Shown piece after piece: positions 22,595-34,084 of a DNA stretch of 64,000 bases. This DNA comes from Psococerastis gibbosa (taxonomy: Eukaryota > Arthropoda > Insecta > Psocodea > Psocidae): assembly GCA_963971405.1 (NCBI GenBank), contig OZ020485.1, positions 3,038,001-3,102,000 of the forward strand. The letters are read 5' to 3'. The notes under the pieces were generated by a model. It did no database searches. It was not told the origin of the DNA and saw only the letters and a list, made by a program, of their open reading frames with translations. Every line of letters begins with the position of its first letter. The first letter of the stretch is position 1. Position numbers and translations under genes: made by a program.

Positions 22595-23919
22595 CATCTG
22601 TACTATTTATGCAGCGATATTTGTTCACTGCCAATCAAAGAATTGTCAGTTCGAGTCCCACACTTTCCTACATTATTGCCATATGCCAATTACCCTAATA
22701 TATTAGTAGGTATCATGCCAATGATCATAGTCTAGGTATTGAGGAGAAGTCTCTACTTGCCAAGTTTATCAAAATCGGTTCATAATTACGTATTTTAAAG
22801 TATTGTCAAAAACTGAGATAGGCAAAGGTGTACACGTAGGAATTTAGACTCATGGCCCGTCCCGTATTAAACCTCATCAGTAGCCTAATACCCATGCCAC
22901 TTGACCGCTGTGGCCAAAGTAGCTAATAATGAACAGTAAATTTACCATTTGTAGAGTTATAGGAGCTCATTTTGAAAGTCAACAGACTAGTCCTTTGATT
23001 TTCTTTTGAAAGACATAGGACCTAGGCTATGAAGCATGCAATATGTTACAATCACCTCTCAATATTGAACTTCTTACTAAATCGTGATTGAAATTTTCTT
23101 TTAACATTGTCTATGACTTCTATTGCTTTCATCGGTATGTCTACTATCAACTGATAACAATTTAATTTGAATTTATACGTTAATCCTAAATGTTTACTTA
23201 ACAAATTTGAATTCTGGCGGGAACGCTCTACACGGAGATGTGTAAAATGTATACATTACATAAAATTGATTGGAAGTTACACACATTTGTTTAAACATTT
23301 GCAGAAATCACACGAAATCGAGTAAATTCTACACTACTTCTCAGTGTACAATTGAGACTAAATTTTATGACAATTTAGTGCATAAATTTTCCATGAAGTC
23401 GAACGACGGTCTCGCTCGTAATAGATCTACTGTATGTAGAATTTTCAAATTCTACATATCTAAAACATCCAAACGCGGCCATGTCAACGGCCTACTCCTA
23501 TTTCAATCTTATATTTTAGACCCCCTCCCCTCATTCCCCTAGTAACGCAGTCTTGTAGCTTTGCCATGTAATTATAATAATATGTGGCGTATCACTGAGG
23601 AACCCCCCCCCCCCCAACTACCCCCATAATTTCAGGGATATTAATATACATATTATTGTATATGATAACATTTAATAATAGCACGATGAAACGCAACAAA
23701 CTACTGTTATTTGGCGAAAAACCGTTGAAATCTGAATACAAGTTGTGTAATGCTAACACAACTTGGATAGAATCCACGCGAGGGTCGTGTAAAATTTACA
23801 GCGGGGTGACACCTGCAAACCTGAAATACCGTTATACCCGCGATGCCTGAGCCCTGATGCTTCCCTCTTCCCAGTCATTGAATGTCTATTAGCAAGTGCG
23901 GTAGCCGGTTGTCAAACTT

Positions 23920-24739
23920 TTGGACTTTATTTTCCTTCAGGTGTTTTTAGTTTCAGTGCAATTCAGTCAATGTTCGAAAAAAATGGAGGGAGTAGTGCGA
24001 TTAGATGGCGAGAAGTCAGGTTCGTTTGCCATGAAAAGAGGGGTAAAACAAGGGGACAGTTTAAGCCCACTATTATTCCTGATTTTTATGGATGAAGTAA
24101 TGAAGACGTGCAAGGCAAGAACTGATCGATCGTTGGTCGGTTTGTGGCGACTTAGGCACGCGTACTTGCAAGCCCTTGCCTATGACGTAGTCCTAATAGC
24201 AGACTCTCCAGCAAAACTACAATTATCTGGGTACAGCAGTGAACCAGACATGCAAACACCAGACCGAAACCGAGTCCAAAAGACAACAGCAAGGAGAACT
24301 CCAACGGAAGACAAAGACCAGAGTCCAACAAATCATCTTGGAGCCGATTCTCCTCTATGGGAGCGAAAGCTGGACACCTACAACAAGTGACCTAAGTAAA
24401 ATAAACGGGACTCAGATGAAGTGTCTAAGACGGATTGCTGGTCGAACAAGATGGGAACGAATCCGAAATGACCGCATCAGGCAAGACCTGCAAGTGGATT
24501 CCATAGAGAGAAGAAAGGAGAACAAGCAGTTGCAATGGTTCGGCCACGTTTAAAGGATGGACGAGAACAGGACCACCTGGAGATTGGCGGAAGCAAGGCC
24601 ACAAGGAAGAAGAACCATCGGCAGACCGAGGACAACTCTCGAGGAAAGGATTGAACAACTCGCCGGAGCAAGATGGAAAACAATTGCCGAGCTCAAGGCG
24701 TTAACGTTCGACAGGGGCGAATTCAGGAAATGGCACTAG
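23920..24739 (+). mobile_element. LINE reverse-transcriptase fragment inside the CACTA-like element
   Basis: Reads MKRGVKQGDSLSPLLFLIFM (RT motif 4), then after a deletion and frameshift LEPILLYGSESWTP, QMKCLRRIAGRTRWERIRND, LQWFGHV and GRRTIGRPRTTLEERI, ending with a stop at 24739. The catalytic YADD box is corrupted (LAYDVV). It is an internally deleted, dead copy of an RTE/CR1-type element. Confidence 0.75.
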
Positions 24740-24830
24740 GGAGGGGGGGGGGAGAAGAAGGAGAAGTGTTTTTAGTGTGGCCTCTTCAAATTTAATGTAA
24801 AGTGAAAGTTTGTTAAGTTTAAAGTTCAAA

Positions 24831-25334
24831 ATGGATATATTTAGTTCTCCAAATTTCGTGTCAGCATTGTTCTCTGATGGCGAAGACATGACAGAAGAAA
24901 TGCTAAGAGTTGAACGACAACAAGAAATCCCTTTTGATAATTACGGTAAAATGTAATGCTTAGTTTTGTTCATTATATGTTATATGCCAATATATAAACT
25001 TGTATTCTTATTTGATTTGTCTCAATCCTTCTTTTGTTTTGTATCAACTGTCGAATATTATTCCTGATACATCGAATGGTTGACGTCACTTTCGTATTTT
25101 CCGGACGTGCAGCTAATGTTTGTGAGTGTAGAACTTTTACCTACATGATATCTTCGAGACATGCGAATGTCACTAAACTAGGCTGTTGTTGTTGTTATGT
25201 ATGTATTTTGTTGTGTTTGTTCACAGTGTGAAGAATTTACCGGTGAAACTGAGTGGGATAGTGAAAGAAACCTGCGGTTTGGGTGTTACTTGCCTTACTT
25301 AAAAAAAAACTCCCTATTCGTGACTGCCAAATGA
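24831..25334 (+). CDS. Possible two-exon small gene within the CACTA-like element
   Basis: An ATG at 24831 opens an acidic peptide (MDIFSSPNFVSALFSDGEDM ...) of about 39 codons up to a possible donor GTAAAA near 24946. After an acceptor TTCACAG near 25228, a second segment reads CEEFTGETEWDSERNLRFG and soon stops. Position inside a transposon and splice-like borders suggest a remnant of an element-encoded accessory protein, but there is no family match and it may be chance. Confidence 0.2.
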
Positions 25335-25389
25335 AATGGAAATAACTTTGAAAAAAAATCGCGAATAATCAGTTTTTTAATGAGAAGAT

Positions 25390-25567
25390 GGACCGTAGGA
25401 CCTTTGCCTTGGTGGCGTTCAGTTGTTAGCTTTTTATAAATTATTCAGAATATGTAATTAACGTTAGACCCGCTAAATTTATTTGAGGCTCTAACGTTAA
25501 TTACAAATGCTGAATAATTTATAAAAAGCTAACAACTGAAAGTCACCATGGTAACGGCCCTACGGTA
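25390..25567. repeat. Long hairpin (foldback) inside the CACTA-like element
   Basis: Arms 25418-25468 and 25490-25540, 51 bp each with about 3 mismatches, around a 21-base loop. Weaker pairing continues outwards to ACCGTAGG (25392) and CCTACGGT (25559). Could be an independent foldback MITE of about 180 bp. Confidence 0.85.
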
Positions 25568-26065
25568 CATCTCTTGAGTAAGCTAGGAGCAACCCTAACC
25601 GAGGGTACAAGTAACACCCAACGCCTTCTGTAAATTCTACACAACGTGTGTTCAAATCCAACCCAATGCATATATATTGCTGTGTTACAACCACACAATA
25701 AGGTCGGCTAGATTTTACCCAAGTAGTTGAGTAGCATGAACCCAAACAGGTAGCCTAAACTAGATAGTACTCAAATAGTTGGGTAGAAGATACACATGTC
25801 GTATGTTTCAATCTACATAAGAGTTGTGTAAAATAAACACAGATAATTTAGTAAGCATTACTCAATCACATTTACACAACTAGTGTAATTTTTACCAAAC
25901 TTGTATGGGTAATATCTATCCCAATTATTGTAACAATTACTCTACGTATTTAACACAACTCATTTAGTAGGATTTACACCCTATTCGTGCCGTCCAAAAG
26001 TTACACGAAATTTCGTGTTGCAGTAAGCCCTGTCGGGTTATATTTACAATAAAATTTTTTGAGTG

Positions 26066-26145
26066 TGGAGTAAGGCTTCATTGTTGTGGCTGCATTCTGC
26101 AGAAAACCACCACCATTGATGTAAACATTTTGCCCTGTAGGACAG
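26066..26145 (-). pseudogene. Locus B exon 7, proximal half
   Basis: After acceptor TTTTACAG the frame reads CPTGQNVYINGGG and TTMKPYS, like the start of exon 7 in A and C. It then enters the end of the CACTA-like element, where the frame would continue LKKFYCKYNPTG to a new stop about 26 codons on. Confidence 0.87.
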
Positions 26146-26344
26146 CTGTAAAATAAATAACATACATTATTACCAATCAGACAAACAAATCTGACATATA
26201 AATTTGTCCGTTGAGTTTTATTTGAACCCAAGAATACTATGTAGAAGCTTCTGCTGGTATACTGTGAAGAATGGCGTTGTGTGTTTATTTGTAGGCTACA
26301 ATAATTGTTGCATAACTAAAGTGAAGTAAAAGTAAAGTAAATGT

Positions 26345-27465
26345 ATTTGAAAAATTTTCCTTCGTAATACATAAATAAACATATAATGGGGCCCGTTAGG
26401 CTTGGCCCGTGATGGGCCCCTAAACAGTTTGCAATACAAACAATATTTAAATACACTAATTACAATATAATAATTTATGTTTAAATCATGTATGAATCCC
26501 TGAAAAATAAATAAAATATTAGTAAGAACAAGGCCGTAGCCAGGATTTTTTTCGGGGGGGGGGGGTTAGAAATGTCATTGGATATTACATAGTGGTTCTT
26601 ATTTTTCCTCTCAAAATCCGATTCTATCTAGTATGAAGCCATTTCACTGGGGGGGGGGGGATGTTGAACCCCCATGAACCCCCCATGGCTACGGCCTTGA
26701 GTAAGAAGCAAGAAAGATAAAATAATAATAGTTGTAATGGTAGGTTAGTACAATATAGCTTAGTAGTAGTTTAGTAGATAGCTTATAAATTAAATTAACA
26801 GCTTGAACAAAAACTGAGGCTGTCATTCGGCTAATTGGGTGAAAATTAGTTTTTTTATGGTGCGATCGAAAAGTATAATATTGTATAGTTGTTTAATTGA
26901 TGGGGAAATGGATCTATATATGTGTGATGTTTGAAATAGGGATGTTTTTGGGGCAAATGTTCTGAGATTGCGGCCCGCTCCAAGTCTTGGGTTTAGTCCA
27001 TGTTGTATGTAGTCTGTCTGGCCGTCTAACGTCATGCTGAGTTTGTATCTGTATAGAAGTAGTTGTCTTGTATAAAGTAGTGTCAATGGATGAACCTGGA
27101 AATCATTATATAGTTGGAGGGATGGGAAACGGTGCGGTCTGTGCATTGCGACCCGCAGGACACTTTTCAAGGCGACCTCAAGAGGTTGTATTTGGGTGCA
27201 GTAAGCTCCCCCCCCCCCTGCTAATAAGCCATATTCTTCTATTGACTGCACAATTGCGTAGTACGTGTGTCTAAGGAAGTTCCGGTCAAGCATTTGCCTT
27301 AAATGTCGAAATTTGTATATAGTCTTTCGCACCCGTGTCGATGTCAGTAGTATGTGTGTGTTCCATCTAAGGTGTTGGTCAATTGTCACTCCTAAGTATT
27401 TGTACGAGTCAGTCTTTGCTATTGTATGTTGGTTTATTGTGGGCACTCCCGACATCGACCATTGA
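26345..27465 (-). mobile_element. 5'-truncated LINE reverse-transcriptase end in intron 6 of locus B
   Basis: The minus-strand frame from about 27460 reads SYKYLGVTIDQHLRWNTHI, then FRHLRQMLDRNFLRHTYYA and the C-terminal domain to a stop at 26823, the thumb and tail of a Jockey/Rex-type RT. The non-coding tail continues to about 26345 and is interrupted by a MITE. Poly-G encoded glycines (AGGGG) mark a homopolymer. Truncated before the catalytic motifs. Confidence 0.78.
26529..26699. mobile_element. hAT-type MITE, family CAAGGCCGTAGCC
   Basis: Starts CAAGGCCGTAGCCAGGAT, ends GGCTACGGCCTTG, with a perfect 8-bp target-site duplication AGTAAGAA at 26521-26528 and 26700-26707. Inserted into the 3' tail of the LINE fragment 26345-27465. 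Same family as 4514-4706. Confidence 0.88.
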
Positions 27466-27569
27466 CAGAAAATAAATGTACTGAAAACTTGCCCAAGCCC
27501 TATTGTAAAGCATGTGTAAGGCATTTTAGAAATATTTTCAGAAGTTGGTGTAAGAAAGAAAGAAAGAAT

Positions 27570-28049
27570 AGATACAAATGCGACTTCGAATTCGATTCTA
27601 AAGTGGTTCCAATGGGTGAAGAATGGCAATGCATTCATGAGAAAAAATGACGGTGATCGAGTTATCGAAATCAACGGGTTGGATGATTTGCCGCGTTTGC
27701 CTAGTGACTCATTAGAGAAGGCCCCCATATCAGACGGCACTATCGCTAACGTAAGAAGTATGGGGCAAAATGTTGACCAAGTCAAATTTTACTTACAACA
27801 TGCTGATATTTCTTATGACGTTATTATATTGTCTGAATCTTGAATACATGAGTCCGAATTAAAATGGTTTCAGTTACATGTACACGTATTATTCAAATGA
27901 GACATAAGTGGCGCTTGGGAGGTGAATGTTTGTTTATGTTCACAATGAGATCAAATTTACAAATACTAATTATAATTATGAAAATCATGAAAGCATATTA
28001 TTGTCAATGAAAATTGATAGGAAGAGAATACTTTGCAGCAGTTTTTTCC
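27570..28049 (+). mobile_element. LINE endonuclease domain, 5' part (interrupted)
   Basis: Reads ANVRSMGQNVDQVKFYL and YDVIILSES, the start of an AP-type endonuclease, then in a shifted frame VYVHNEIKF and LLSMKIDRKRILCSS. It is broken by a larger LINE insertion near 28050 and resumes at about 32690. It lies in intron 6 of locus B. Confidence 0.75.
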
Positions 28050-28126
28050 TTCACCTTTTTCAAGATGGCGCGCGAGTAAGCAACAACGTTTTTTACTGCA
28101 GCTAATTTCAAATATTACTCTTAATC

Positions 28127-28913
28127 TTGGCAAAATATTTTATTTCTCGAAGAGTTGGTGAGTTTTTAAACAATTTTACAATGAATGAGTTGTTCTTTAA
28201 GGAACTTAATGCCCTTAAGGCTGGAATGGCGGACTTTAAAATCCGCTTAGACTACGCCCCTGACGTTGAAACACAAGATAGCCTGACCTCCTACACTACT
28301 ATTGTGAAAAAACAGTTTGGTGATTTTTCTGAGAAGGTGGCAACGTTAGTTGGTAAAGTGGAAGAGGCCCTGATCGGTACCAACAATGCCATTGACGAGA
28401 TGCGGCAATACTCTAGGCGAAATTGTCTCCTACTGCATGGCGTGCCTGAGGCAGCGAGAGAAGACAGTGGAGACTACCTTGCAATGCCTCAACAACAATC
28501 TCGGGTGTGTACTTACTGTGAAGGACGTTGATAGGGTCCACAGGATAGGGCAACTATCGAATGCAAAAAACCGACCTATTATCATAAAGTTCGTAAGATA
28601 TTTAGACAGAGCAACTGTTTTCTCGCGTAAGAAAAAACTTAAAGGAACCAAGCTACTCATAACCGAATCTCTCACGCAGACTAGAATGAACCTCTTGAAA
28701 ACTGCCCGATCCGTCTGGGGAATCAACAAGGTATATACGGCTGATGGGACGATCGTTGTCATCGCGGACACTAGGAGACACCAGATTTGCACAGAGAAAC
28801 AACTTAACACACTGATTTCTTCACTGAAGATAACGGCAGAAGGGTCAAATGCACCAGAGAGAGAGGACAGTCGTGAAAAAGTGGAGAAGCGCTACCTCAG
28901 ACCACGAAAATAG
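28127..28913 (+). pseudogene. LINE ORF1 protein, frameshifted
   Basis: The first frame (28127-about 28460) is a coiled-coil-like region ending MRQYSRRNCLLLHGVPE, which introduces the RNA-binding domain of L1-type ORF1 proteins. After a frameshift near 28460 the second frame continues DVDRVHRIGQ, NRPIIIKFVRYLDRATVFS and GTKLLITESLT to a stop at 28911-28913. The protein would bind and chaperone element RNA. The order of coiled coil then RRM-like domain is as usual. Confidence 0.75.
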
Positions 28914-29392
28914 AACTTATTCATGTAATAGCCTAATTTGTAAGAAAGAAACAAAACTATCTTTATTTTCTATGTGGGCCTTGAATACAGTGTCTTGAAC
29001 TTGCAATATTTTACACAACGGTAACCAATCTATAGGACGAAATCCAAGTCGGCATGTTAGACTTACACACAGTCAAGTTTTGTCTCGTAATTCATTATAG
29101 CCAACTGCCTTGTTCAAAGCTGTGCTCCAGGTATTTAACTATAATAATGCTAATTTTCACTTTCCCTTTGTGTCATGCCGCTTTTGTTTCTCTCTTCTTT
29201 TTTTTTCTCTTGTTGCTTTTGCTTTTTAATATTATTTTACCTAGATTGCTGCAGTGTCTTAAGGAAAGTGATGTTGTTTAAAATAGGCCTATTGATAAGA
29301 TTAAAATTTTTGTATGAATGTATTGTATATATGTATAGGGTTTGTGTGACTGGTATAAAAAGGTGTATGAATTGCGTGCGTGAAAGAGCCTT

Positions 29393-32392
29393 TTGCATTG
29401 CTCCAATCGGTCGACCCTACCTCTGTTCTTCCTCTATATGGCATCCCTAACCCCTATACCTATACTTTCTGATGTAGAGTTCCCTTGCCCCCTTGATTCT
29501 GATTTTGACCTATCCCTTAACCTGCCTCCGGTGCCCTCTACCTCTGGCCTTCTCTCCCAAAGTCTATCTATCCATCCACGTGCATTTCACTGCGCTCATA
29601 TCAATGCCCAGTCACTCCTCTCACACATAGAGGATTTTAACTTTGTCTTCAGCTCTGGTTTGGTACACTGCATTGGTGTTTCTGAAACGTGGCTTAAGCC
29701 CACCTTCCGGGCTACAACTGTTATCGAGCCGACAGGGCAGGTAAAGGGGGTGGAGGTGTAGCACTTTATGTCGCTGATCACTTGAAGTCTTGCGTTGTTT
29801 TCCAAACCCCAAGCATTTATTCTGCTTCTCCTGAGATGCTGTTTGTCTCGGTTTCGATAGGACGGTGGAAGATCTTAGTCTGCACAATCTATATGCCACC
29901 TCGGATTAACAAGACAGACAACCTAAAAAATGCGCTAACAACTTTTCTCCCTAATTTCGATCAGGTCATATTACTAGGTGATTTAAATATTAATCTCCTA
30001 ACTGGCGGAGCCGAGCAGGACCGTCTCAGGGCAATCGTATCTGAGTTAAATCTCAAACTTGTCACATTCAATGCCACCCATCACACATCTGAGACAATAA
30101 ACACGTGGATAGACCACATTATTGTCTCAGAAGCTACCAACGTACTCAACCATGGTCAATTTTCAGTTAGGGATATTTCAAAGCACGATTTAATTTATGT
30201 CTCCACCTCCATTCGACCGCCTAAACCCCCTCCGAAATTTATGACTTATCGCAACTTTAAACTGATTAACCTTGAAAATCTGAAAATTGACTCAGAATCA
30301 ATTGATTGGGCGCCTATATATAATCAAAACACATCACTAGACAACAAAGTTAACTTTTTTAGCAGTAAAGTAACCCATTTATATGATTCTCATTCCCCAG
30401 TAATAACAAGAAGATGCACCAAACCTGCGTGTCCATGGCTCACTCGGGTTATTCGTGAACTCATGAAAAAACGCGACGGGGCTCAAAGGGCTTTAAAGAA
30501 TGTCCCAACATTGGAGAACGGCAGAAGGTACAGGCTTTTAAGAAATAGGGTGAAGACGATAATACGAGATGAAAAACGAAAGCATTTTGCATCTCTAGCA
30601 AACACTCTTAATACCAAACAGACCTGGAACAAACTTAGAGGGCTTGGGCTCGGGAAGGCCAACCAAAATGAAAGCAGCACTGCCAACTTCTCCCCAGAGG
30701 AACTAAATCTCAATTTTTGTTCTTTACCGACTCCTGACCCTGGCGCTGTCTCCTCTTCAGTCCGCCAAATTCTGACTCGACCTCCCCCCCCCCCTCTACC
30801 AACCTTTTACATTTAAGCAGGTAACCACTGCAGAAGTCGAAAAGGCTATAAGCCGCATAAAATCAAATGCTGCAGGGGGTGATGAGATCTCTATTAAAAT
30901 GCTCCGAATGATTCTCCCCTCCATTATTACCCCTTTTACATTTATTATAAACTACTCATTTAAATCCAGCACCTTCCCCTCCCAGTGGAAAATGGCCCAT
31001 GTTCGCCCCATACCAAAAAAGAAACAACCTCTATCTGCATCAGACTTTCGTCCTATTTCAATTTTACCTGCCTCCTCTAAGGTCATAGAATATATAGCTC
31101 ACGATCAGATCTCGTTTATGCTCCAAAACAATCTCTTTGATAGGCACCAATCTGGCTTCCGTCCTCTGCATAGCACCACCACAGCCTTACTTCAAGTGAC
31201 TGAGGACATTAGACGGGCCGCTGACTCTCGCCAGCTAACCCTATTAACCCTACTAGATTTCAGCTTGGCGTTCAATTCAGTCAACTTTGAAATACTTCTG
31301 GCCAAATTGCAAGCCATTGGTTTCTCTAACTCAGCAACAAACTGGACAGAGCAATACCTAAAAGGTAGACGGCAGCGTGTCTCTATGGAGGACAGCAACA
31401 AACAGACAGTTTTTTCATCTTGGAGGGACCTAACATGCGGTGTACCCCAAGGAGGGGTGTGTGCCCCCCTCTACTTCTCCATTGCAGCACCAGATCTTCC
31501 CACTGTCCTTGAATATTGCCAACACCACGGATATGCGGATGATTTCCAAATATATTTACATTTACCGGCCTTCGATCTCCATGAGAATTTTAATAAAGTA
31601 AATGCCGATCTTAATAGAGTGTCCTCATGGGCTAAAAACAATTTTCTTCTGCTAAACCCAATCAAAACCCAATGCATTCTCCTTGGACCACGAAGAACCC
31701 TATCCTCCCTTGATTATTCCTCCCTCCCCCCAGTGTTAGTACTAGGCACTAAAATCTCCCTAACCACGAGCGTGAAAAACCTTGGGATTACCATTACTGA
31801 TGATTTATCATGGGACGCCCAGGTGACCAACACCTCGCGCAAAACTATGGGCTCACTACACGCTCTTAGGCGCCTGAAAAATTTTCTGCCCCCTAATCTG
31901 AAGAAACGGCTCGTTCAAGCCCTTATATTTCCTCTCCTAGACTACTGTGACATAGTCTACAGCGATATGACCGCAGCACAAGCAACTCACCTCCAGAGGT
32001 TGCAGAATAACTGCGTTAGGCTCGTACTGAATGTCAAGTCGTACAGAGACCACATATCTCTACTCCTGAACTCTCTGGCTTGGCTGAATCTCCAACGTCG
32101 GCGTCAACTTCACCAGGCATGCCTGGTCTTCAAAGTGCTGCATGCCCAATCCCCATCCTACCTCTTCTCGTCCCTTACACCACTTTCCTCGCGAGCCTAT
32201 AATACTCGTGGGGACGACCTCCTTCTAACCCATCTCTCTCATTCCCGAATCTTCCACTCTTCATTTCTCATCTCTTCCTCTACACTATGGAACTCGATAC
32301 CCATAGAAATTCGTGCCTCTCCTTCTCTCAACGTATTTAAAAACAAATATTACAAGTTTCTCCTTAGTCAGCAAACCACTGTCACCGGTTGA
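29393..32392 (+). pseudogene. LINE ORF2: endonuclease plus reverse transcriptase, two frameshifts
   Basis: AP endonuclease: HINAQSL, GVSETWL, then after a frameshift near 29715 GGGGVALYV, VILLGDLNIN, TWIDHIIV and SKHDLI. A second frameshift lies in a C homopolymer near 30783-30793. The RT then follows from FTFKQVTTAEVEKAI: FRPISILPASSKVIEYI, QSGFRPLHSTTTAL, LLDFSLAFNSVN with catalytic Asp, CGVPQGGVCAPLYF and HGYADDFQIYL with the catalytic pair, then a thumb and C-terminal tail to a stop at 32392. Absence of RNase H places it with CR1/L2/Jockey relatives. Confidence 0.87.
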
Positions 32393-32638
32393 TCAAGGCA
32401 AGGCTGCGTGTGAATGTGTGAGAAAATGTGTGTGTGAATGTACAGTAGATGGTAGCGAATGTGAATTAGTATATCTGTTATCTTGAATGAAAGGTATGAC
32501 TGATATACTGCATGAATGTAGTTTATAAAAATATATTTCAATCAAACTATATCGTTGTTATGTACAGTTAGGTGTAAGAGAGGGCCATAGGCCCTAATCT
32601 CGCTGTATCTATACATATTTTTTTTTTTTAATAAAGAC

Positions 32639-32640
<2 letters not shown>

Positions 32641-32681
<41 letters not shown>
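32641..32681 (+). repeat. (TTA)n tract at LINE 3' end
   Basis: About 13 uninterrupted TTA/ATT units directly after AATAAAGACTT. This is the tail of the LINE and a shorter version ends the related copy at 16684-16701. Confidence 0.9.
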
Positions 32682-32682
<1 letters not shown>

Positions 32683-32689
32683 AATTGTA

Positions 32690-32935
32690 AGGCTCCAATG
32701 CAGAGTTATATTAAGATTCTTTTGAACAAGGAAAAAGGAAATATTGATATGATAATTATTGGTGATATTAATCTAGATAATATTAAAACTAATACCGAAA
32801 CAGTCAATTACTTAAAGATTATGGATACTGCTAGATTAATGTCACGAATTAATTTTCCAACTCGAATTACTACTGGTTCTGAGTCTTGTATTGACCACTG
32901 TTTTTCTAAGCAATGTGTGTACTTGATATGAAACA
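32690..32935 (+). mobile_element. LINE endonuclease domain, 3' part (interrupted)
   Basis: Reads MIIIGDINLDNI and INFPTRITTGSESCIDHC, the later endonuclease motifs (GDxN and SxxxIDH). It continues the domain begun at 27570-28049, with the CR1/Jockey-group LINE inserted between. Confidence 0.77.
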
Positions 32936-33196
32936 TTAATTTTTCTGTCTAGGTGATCCCTACTCGCCTAAATGGCATTGGGCACCTACAATTATTGTAA
33001 TTTTCATTACATAATTAAACGAATTAATATTATTATTAATTAGTGATATCAATGCAGGAGACATGCTGGGGTACGTCACTAGAAGCACATTTTTTTAAGT
33101 CCCTATCTTGAGGCATGACCCATTGCAAGGACGAAGGCCGTTCTGCAGGGGCGCGAGGTATTCGGTCACACCTTGCTGTGAACAACTAACGCTTAC

Positions 33197-33492
33197 TTGT
33201 TATGAAGAACGGTCACAGTCTCATCTCCCTTCGGCGTGACGAAGGCAACATGGTCGATTGTGCAATTGCCTGGTCCAGATCTCGTGATAGTCGAATCGAT
33301 GCTGTAGGCGCCAGGCCGGTCGTATTTGGAGAAATGGGCTATGCAGTAGAACGCCGATTGTTTGTAAAACTCATTGGCAGTTGCGTTGATGATTATGGTA
33401 GCGTCTACCGTGTTACTAACCCAGTTTAGACCTCCAGCCAAGTCAAGTGCTAAATTCCAATCAATCCATGCGTTTACTGAGTGTTGTAAGTT
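33197..33492 (-). pseudogene. Locus B exon 6
   Basis: 296 bp, the same as in A and C, with acceptor TTGGCAG and donor AACAA|GTAAGC. Encodes AWIDWNLALDL and FYKQSAFYCIAHFSKY without a stop. GGPNW is altered to GGLNW. The reading frame is sound, so decay of B is carried by other exons. Confidence 0.88.
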
Positions 33493-33769
33493 CTGCCAAA
33501 ACAACTGAATTTCATTGTTGATGATTGATAGAATAGCATTGGCCTATTTATTTAAATCAGCATATAGTGCACATTTAAAAAATGATAATATATTTTAAGA
33601 AAAATCGTCAACGGACAGGAGTCACGTAGTTTTGCAAATTATAATTTGAGGAAGAATTCAAGAGAGTAGGTATATGTCGTTGAAAAATTCTGTCGCTCGA
33701 CAATCGCCCACGCGGATGTATTGTTTATAAATACCGGCCGCCATACCAAGTTGGATCCAGCGGACCACA

Positions 33770-33920
33770 GCAGGTTCAAAGCTGCAGATAACTTGGTCGT
33801 GTGCACAGTGCCGGTAGGGAAACATGGTAGGACTTGTCCAGGTCACCTCTGAACTAATCGTGTGACTTCACTGTGTTTCCCAAGTGGTTCGGAATCCACT
33901 GTAATCAGGAGGTCCACTGT
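33770..33920 (+). repeat. Repeat X, partial copy
   Basis: Shares GTGTGCACAG, CCGGTAGGGAAACATGGTAGG and 'AAGTGGTTCGGAATCCACTG' with the copies at 16216-16440 and 34515-34765. Confidence 0.5.
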
Positions 33921-34084
33921 CCTATGGGCTGACGTAGGACAGTCAAGTCGGGGTCGCTCTATGGGCCCAAATATGAAGCCTAAGTCGTTATTAACCCGAC
34001 GAACACTACTACTACTGTATTGTTTATACAAGCGGTCTTACTGAAGTTGCCCCTGAGCCTGTTGTCAACCAAGTATGGCCCCAT

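Larger units (their letters stand above)
21856..26065. mobile_element. CACTA-like transposon in the last exon of locus B
   Basis: Left end CACTGAAAAAAATATTT and right end (inverted) CACTCAAAAAATTTTATT form short terminal inverted repeats. A 2-bp duplication TG flanks the 4210-bp insertion, and its removal restores an exon of exactly the paralogous length. Both subterminal regions (to about 22400 on the left, from about 25620 on the right) are crowded with short motifs in both orientations such as TTACACAA, TTACCCAA and TGTGTAA, typical of CACTA/EnSpm elements. No CACTA transposase is visible; the interior holds a LINE fragment, a MITE and a long hairpin. Confidence 0.8.
28050..32690 (+). mobile_element. 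Near-complete CR1/Jockey-group LINE
   Basis: About 4.6 kb, starting near CTTTTTCAAGATGGCG and ending in a (TTA)n tract. ORF1 (28127-28913) and ORF2 (29393-32392) are described separately; there is no RNase H domain. The 3'UTR contains GAGAGGGCCATAGGCCC and AATAAAG. Only three frameshifts separate it from an open element, so it is a young inactive copy. It is inserted into another LINE, giving a nested structure. Confidence 0.87.
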
